Assembly (NCBI GenBank): GCA_002189035.1
Contig: NEEC01000011.1
Coordinates: forward strand, 1,798,001 to 1,862,000
Length of the DNA stretch: 64,000 nucleotides
From: Utricularia gibba
Lineage: Eukaryota > Streptophyta > Magnoliopsida > Lamiales > Lentibulariaceae
Reading direction: 5' to 3'
Shown here: positions 58,561-64,000 of the stretch, piece after piece
Layout of the letters: each line of letters begins with the position of its first letter
Numbering within the stretch: the stretch's first letter is position 1
Notes under the pieces: generated by a model
The model's input: only the letters and a program-made list of their open reading frames with translations
Told to the model about the DNA's origin: nothing
The model's database searches: none
Made by a program: the position numbers and the translations under genes

Positions 58561-58659
58561 TTTGACCAAGATGATCAAACTCTAAGAAACCCGTTGACCA
58601 AGTCATGGGTCAACCCGTGAACCGACCCGCGGGAGGAACTACGTGTAAGGTATATATAT
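58561..58659 (+). promoter_or_regulatory. W-box cluster followed by a TATA-like run
   Basis: TTTGACC (58561), GTTGACC (58593-58599) and the inverted GGTCAAC (58608-58614) form a W-box cluster, and TATATATAT follows at 58651-58659. The group lies just beyond the 3' end of the permease gene and would point into it on the opposite strand. Function is speculative. Confidence 0.3.
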
Positions 58660-58733
58660 GACTCCCATTTCACAATTGAACTCGCCGCTCCATTTGCCGG
58701 AGCTCTGCAGCTGGAAATGGTTCCTGAGGTTTA

Positions 58734-60594
58734 CTAACTCGTCTTAAACGGATGGTAAATCTTGAGATCGTTGATCACTCCGGCGAAGGAGCCGACGGCG
58801 GCGACGATCGAGATGACCAGACAAACCATGCTCAGAGTCTGCAAGCAAACCCACCTCGTCCCCCACTTGGGTATCTTCCTTTGCCGTATGTACATCTCCA
58901 CCGGGAAGTAGACCGTCAACGGCCAAAACCCGAATGCTCCCAGGATTCCGACGACGTCGTTGAAGAAGGGCATGATCATCGAGATGACGGTGGTGATGAC
59001 GACGAAGATACTGCGCCAGACCAGTCGGAAGAGGTTGAGCTTAAACGCCAGCAGACCCGGGATTTTGATCGGGAACTCTATGTTTCTGAACCGGTTGTTT
59101 GGGAACCAATCGGCGAACACTTTTTCAAGGAAGGCGAAGAGCGGCTGACAGAAAACTTGATAAGCTCCGACGAGATGGATGACGATGGCCACGTTGGCGA
59201 TGTCCAGAAGCCAGTAAGGGTGGTAGAACCCGAAGCCGGTGAGGAGATTTCCCGGCGCCAAATCGCCGAACGCGGCGTACCCGAAGCAGCCGCAAGCCAT
59301 GTAGAAGATTGTCGTCACGGCCACGCTCATCATTGTTGCTTTCCTCATCGTCTTTTGCTCAGAAGGAGGCGCTTTCACCGTATCCTGTTAACATAAACAC
59401 TGTGAAATTGAGTGATTTCTGCTACACTGAAAAAAATACGAACAAAACACACCTGAATTTCAATGAGAATCATGGAGTAGGAGTAAGCGAAGGCGATTGC
59501 TCCCAGAGCTTGGAAGCTTCTCCAAACTTTGTCCAGTTCAGTGACAGTGCCGACGCTGATCCCGGTGACCGTCCCCTTCACCATTCCATTTTCTGCCATC
59601 ACATCGTTAAAGACACAGTTGAAATGCAGAAAATCATCTAACAGAACTCATTGCATAGTTTTCCGGTAACCAGACGCACCTACAACCATTGCAATACCCA
59701 GTCCAAGTCCGATGGACGAGTAGGTGAATGACATAACCGCAGCGACGATGGAAAGCCACCAAATTTGGTCGAAATCAGGGATCTGGGAGAAGATGATCTC
59801 CATAACTCCGAACGCGATCATGTACGGGTTGCTGGATACCCTGCACGGGCTCGCATCCCCTCTCGAATGGAAACAGTTCGACCTCTCCACCGCCCTGTCA
59901 TCTCAACTGGTTCGATCAACTCTTTTTACGCAGACGCTATCGCGAAAGCTTAATGTACTCACATCATGCTAATGGAGGAAGCAATGGTGTATCCAATGGC
60001 AACCCCGAAGAGATTCAAGTACTGCACTGCACCACAGAATTTCACCTGGATGCCACCCAAATTGGATCTGACTGCATCCATGTAAGTGTAGTTGCGTTTT
60101 CCGGTGTCTGGATCTCCGCTACGGTAGCATGTTGCGAGAAGGGCCGAAGTGTAATACGTCACGAAGGAGAAGAGAAGCATGACCACCGGACCAGCTACCC
60201 AGCCGAGCTGCGCGACGGCCCACGCCAACGACAAGACGCCGGAGCCGATGACTGCAGTGATGATATGGGCGCTCGCCGTCCACAGAGTTCCTAAAACCAA
60301 CAAAAAGCGATCAACAAACCGTGCCAAAGTGAGAAGAAGCACATGCTCCCATTTGAGTGCTCACCGGTTCGCTTAAGGCGGCCGTCATCGTCGTAGAACT
60401 CCGAGTCCACTGTAGAGCTCAAGGTTACATCCAGAACCTGGTGGTTGTGCTTCGCCACGCCCGTGGAGTCACTCATCTTCTGCATGTTGAACATGGTAAG
60501 AATTGTTTCCAATTCACAAACCATCTGATAAAAAAACAACAACCAGCACAATTGTACCAGAAAACAACGACCAGGGAGAGAATGTTACCGTCAT
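58734..60594 (-). CDS. AAP3-like amino acid permease, 499 aa
   Basis: The exons are 60594-60589 (ATG ACG only), 60524-60365, 60290-59963, 59894-59680, 59592-59453 and 59384-58734, for 1500 nt. The product has the AAAP/AAP signature throughout: DDDGRLKRTGTLWTASAHII, SGVLSLAWAVAQLGWVAGPV, GKRNYTYMDAVRSNLGG, SNPYMIAFGVMEIIFSQIPD, ALGAIAFAYSYSMILIEIQD, FYMACGCFGYAAFGDLAPGN and GFWPLTVYFPVEMYIRQRKI, with about eleven membrane helices. AAPs are proton-coupled amino acid importers of the plasma membrane. This member sits with the AAP2/3/4/5 clade by its internal sequence. The two-codon first exon is optional: an ATG at 60524 would give an almost identical protein that is two residues shorter. Confidence 0.93.
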
Positions 60595-62589
60595 GGGGGT
60601 AGATGTGGTGAAGTTCTGGAAGATGTGCTTTGGTTTCTGGTAGATAAGAATGCGTATTTATAGGTGGAAGAGGAGGATTGCTGATAAAGCCATGGCTCTG
60701 TGTATCATCAAGGCAAAAATGGTCCTTTTTGCTAGGTGTTCCATAAGATACTAATCATGTTCACGCTAACCATTCTCCTCCATTCTTTGGCATTAGAAGA
60801 AGAATACGGTTCCCCCTTTCACCTTTATCGTAGCACCCCACGGATCCACGCACCCACCTTAACCACTTTACTATTCAGCCTATGCATAATCAACCAAAAC
60901 TCAAATTAAAACCAAAACCGAAATCGAAATCGAAACCAAAACCCAAATCTAATAATGATATGCATTTAAGTTATTTATATTTAAATAAACATACGGATTA
61001 ACATTAAAAGTTTGATAATATTATATATGATAGATGTGTCTAAAATAAATTAGTTATAAATTGAGTAATTTAATAAAATACACATAATTTTGAAATACGG
61101 GTATTTTAGAAGTTTGTTTGTAAAATAGTCGTATATTATTAAAATAGCTTGCTAAACATTCATTATTATCAACATACAAATGTTTAAACTGTAAAATCAA
61201 TCTAAATGGCATAGTAAGTATTTTGTCATTGATATTTTTGTATAAAAAATTATTTTTTAATAATTTTAAATTAATAATGAATACAAAATTTTAATAGTAA
61301 TTTTTATTCAATAAATATTTTTTTATTTCTAAAAATAAAATACCTGTATTATAAATTTTGATTAATACTTATTCCATAGGATTTTATAAAAAATTCAATA
61401 AAATAAGTATATAGTCACATTAGTTTAGATTATCAAATAAATTAATTACTCCAATTCTTACCCATTATTATCTTATAAATTATAATCTTTTCAATAATTT
61501 CTATAATGAATATTTAACTCACTTGAGTGTTTTTCGTGTTTTAACTTTTAAGTAAATCGTATTATTTTTTAATTACCACTATCAATAACAAACAAACAAA
61601 ACAAGTGGTAACCATAATCAAGGCATATATTCCAAGTAGTTGGGGCTTATCTTAAAGATTATTCCCCAGGAACATTTTGAATTTTCTTCTTCAGCCACAG
61701 AATCCTACTTAAACGAAGCCAAGAGGACTTGAAATTGCTGACGTGGGATGATAAAATATCTATAGTAAATAGACATTTTCTATTTTTAGAAAAATAGCCA
61801 GCAGTTTTTTTTATGAAGTCATTTTCATTAAACATGCAATTATTATTTTTATTAAATATTTCACCAGTCTTATTTTTTACTAAATATTTCAAATTTAGTG
61901 CATAAATTTAATAACATTTATTTTAAATAAATGATTACAAAGCAATAGAAATTCTGATTGGTTATGGATTCCAACTAAACATGGTAAAGAAAAAATAATA
62001 ATAATAAGTGGAATCATACAGTGCAGAAGATGCTGGTCAAAAGGCACAATCATTTTCCAGAATAATTCCAAATCATATACTTCATAATATTAATTTAATT
62101 GAATAAATACCACATTAATTTAAAGTTTTGTTTCGCCGCTTTTGTTTCTGAAAAAGGATACTTAAAAAGTTTTGTTATCACATACGAATGATTTTTACTT
62201 TAAAAATAGAAAAAAATCTAAAAATATTTTAAAAAGTTGGAAAAAGTTAATTTCTATTTTATTATAATGTTTTATAAAAAATTACTTTTTGAGAAATGGA
62301 ATCAAATAATAATTAAATTAGAAAAAGTCAATTTCCATTTGATCATATTTCTCAAAATCAAATTTCAAAAAGTTTTTAATAATAAAAAGAAATTTCATAT
62401 TTTTTTATCTTTTTAAAAATAAAAAAATATTCTAAACAAAGTGCCAATATAGACATGAATGTAGGTCAACGGGCAAATTGTTTTTTTTTTCAATTAAAAA
62501 AACAGTAGTTGACCATTTCTCAGAAGGGCCCACCCATGCAGCCCCAACCGGATCAGACCGGGTTTTGAATGCACTGCGTGACTCGGGAC
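60595..62589. other. 5' flank of AAP gene, then AT-rich DNA
   Basis: The first 250 bp upstream of the permease are of balanced composition and probably 5' UTR and promoter. From about 60890 to 62450 the sequence is A+T-rich. A patch at 60897-60950 has repeated CCGAAATCGAAATCGAAACC-like words similar to those near 26755 and 52300. The last part (62460-62589) is the cyclin 3' UTR region. Confidence 0.35.
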
Positions 62590-63783
62590 TTAGTTGTCAA
62601 TGTTCATGAAGTATTGTTGAGGTATAGAGGGAGGGCAGTACTTCTTTGCCACAAATTTGTACTGTTCGAAACAAAAAAGAGACAGCAATCTGTTAGCTTG
62701 GGTTATGAAACGGTGATTAAAGTATCAAAATGAGGTGCTTGCTGCTCACCTTATGCTGGCTGTACTTCTCCCTAACGGCGGGGAGAGAGGAGGTTTCGTT
62801 GTTGCAGACCAGGCCGTGCAATGCCGAAACGCAGTCCAGCAAGTGATGAGGCTTATAGAGAGTGTAATGAGCCAGGGTGGGGCTCTGAAATGCATCAAGT
62901 GTAAGAAGAAAGAATTGAGGGGAAATCAGTGTGGATGCATATGAACGTGCGTACCCATGGTCTCTTGGAAGGAAGAAGAATGAACTTGGCCAGGAAGATT
63001 GATGAGGCTGCTATTAATGATGGTGCAAATCGGAGCATGGTGTACTGCAACAGGGAAAGCTCGGCGATGTAGTTGGCCAGGCACTCCAGCAGCAACAGTG
63101 GAGTCTTCGATGTAGACGCAGCAGCCAGCTATATGGAAGGGAAAGAGCGTTTAGTGTCAACAAAGATGATGATATTAATTGTATGAAGTCAGGAGGATCC
63201 AATGTACCTCATCAACGTCTTGTGCGGCACGTATAAACCGCCTAAAAGAGAAAAGATTGATATGAATGAAGATCACATTTCACTAGTTTTTTTCTGTTAT
63301 TCAGGGAAACAGGACAAGGGACACTACCTCAAGAAGCATTTAGTAGTCGGGGCTGTCATTTCAAATTTGAGGTAGTTCAGAACACGGGACTCCATTTCCA
63401 AAACCTGATAAATTGACTGTTTTTTAAATCTGCTGTTCTTGCGCACTCAAACCATAGATAATTGTATGAGGGGAGAAAATCACCTCATCTTTGAAGTATG
63501 TATTATCTGTAATGTAGCAAAACTCCTCTACTTGTGGCGCACATATCTCTTCATATTTTCTGAAAGTTTACGCAAGTGAAAACTCTAGGATTCTGTTATC
63601 AGAGAACTACAAGTAGCCATTAAGAGTAACATTATTGAAGGAATCTTACGCTGCAATCATCATGCAAGCTACCCCAACCAATTGCAATCTTTGCCTATCC
63701 ATAGGATTTCCAGAGAGATAGCGATCGATGTAGTTCACTGTCAAATATAATGTGTCCGGAACCAATCTGTATTCCTCGGCTAC
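62590..63783 (-). CDS. A-type mitotic cyclin (CYCA1-like), 3' part only
   Basis: The visible exons are 63783-63650, 63559-63484, 63404-63328, 63241-63208, 63128-62955, 62884-62750 and 62661-62590. The 5' exons lie beyond the right edge. The sequence covers most of the cyclin box ([60 protein letters not shown]) and the C-terminal cyclin fold ([50 protein letters not shown]). Such cyclins activate CDKA/CDKB in S phase to mitosis. The 3' splice site of the exon at 63128 is ambiguous: using AAG at 63105-63107 (start 63104) would remove eight residues and fit the family length better. Confidence 0.92.
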
Positions 63784-64000
63784 CTGGTAACGACAGAATC
63801 AGTTCAAACACAGCAGCGAGATGAAAAAATAAAAACTTTTGTTGTGTTGGGTCATGAAATTTAAATATAGTAAAAAGTGTTTTAATGTTACTCAGATGGG
63901 ATAGGGATATATACATGGTATAGGGATATATTTAATTGATAAATTATAATTAGAATGAAAATATCTTTATTATTTTTTGATGTAAATTGATGAAAGAAGA
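63784..64000. other. Cyclin intron (partial)
   Basis: This AT-rich sequence lies 5' of the first visible cyclin exon on the minus strand, so it is intronic. No exon was recognised before the window ends. Confidence 0.5.

Noticed and set aside
58752-59396. 214-codon open frame antisense to the last AAP exon, rich in Asp/Glu/His/Arg
   Set aside because: It is the complementary-strand shadow of a GC-rich exon encoding a clear permease, and its composition is low-complexity with no family resemblance.

Overview
The window is plant nuclear DNA, most likely from a eudicot with a fairly compact genome. Evidence: GT-AG introns in almost every gene; plant-specific families (PLATZ, ATL RING-H2, NPSN SNARE, DUF1664, SUPERMAN-type zinc finger, LIL3, AAP permease); AT-rich intergenic DNA; a plant PIF/Harbinger element. 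All gene models were built by reading splice sites by eye and checking that phases join. Where a total length is given, the exons sum to whole codons.

Layout, left to right: DUF1664 protein (-, 0.15-2.5 kb); a decayed Harbinger element with intact ends (4.3-6.9 kb); a small putatively mitochondrial protein of unknown function (-, 7.1-8.2 kb); a BPA1-like RRM protein (-, 8.7-10.5 kb); a SYP2-type Qa-SNARE (+, 11.7-14.5 kb); an ATL RING-H2 ubiquitin ligase (+, 15.4-16.4 kb); a group Ia bHLH factor (+, 17.2-18.5 kb); a tetraspanin with no in-frame ATG (+, 20.8-22.4 kb); a DUF569 gene with a one-base frameshift (+, 23.2-24.1 kb); a gene-poor AT-rich stretch; a PLATZ factor (-, 29.1-30.0 kb); a second gene-poor stretch; a plastid CPBP protein (-, 34.3-36.4 kb); ribosomal protein eL28 (+, 37.8-38.9 kb); a third gene-poor stretch; a SUPERMAN/RABBIT EARS-like C2H2 repressor (-, 44.3-44.9 kb); the AP-2 mu adaptin (-, 48.2-51.8 kb); an NPSN Qb-SNARE (-, 52.7-55.2 kb); LIL3 (-, 56.2-57.7 kb); an AAP3-like amino acid permease (-, 58.7-60.6 kb); and the 3' part of an A-type cyclin (-, 62.6-63.8 kb), whose 5' end lies beyond the right edge.

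There is no operon logic here; neighbours are mostly unrelated housekeeping and regulatory genes. Three of them act in endomembrane trafficking (SYP2, AP2M, NPSN) and two in plastids (CPBP, LIL3), but nothing suggests a functional cluster. The most informative non-coding structures are the Harbinger element and a roughly 200-bp relative of it just upstream of AP2M, a 22-23 bp degenerate tandem repeat carrying site II (TGGGCY) boxes upstream of the eL28 gene, a duplicated GGATAACGTG composite upstream of the CPBP gene, and two families of dispersed AT-rich repeats. I found no convincing new multi-gene system.
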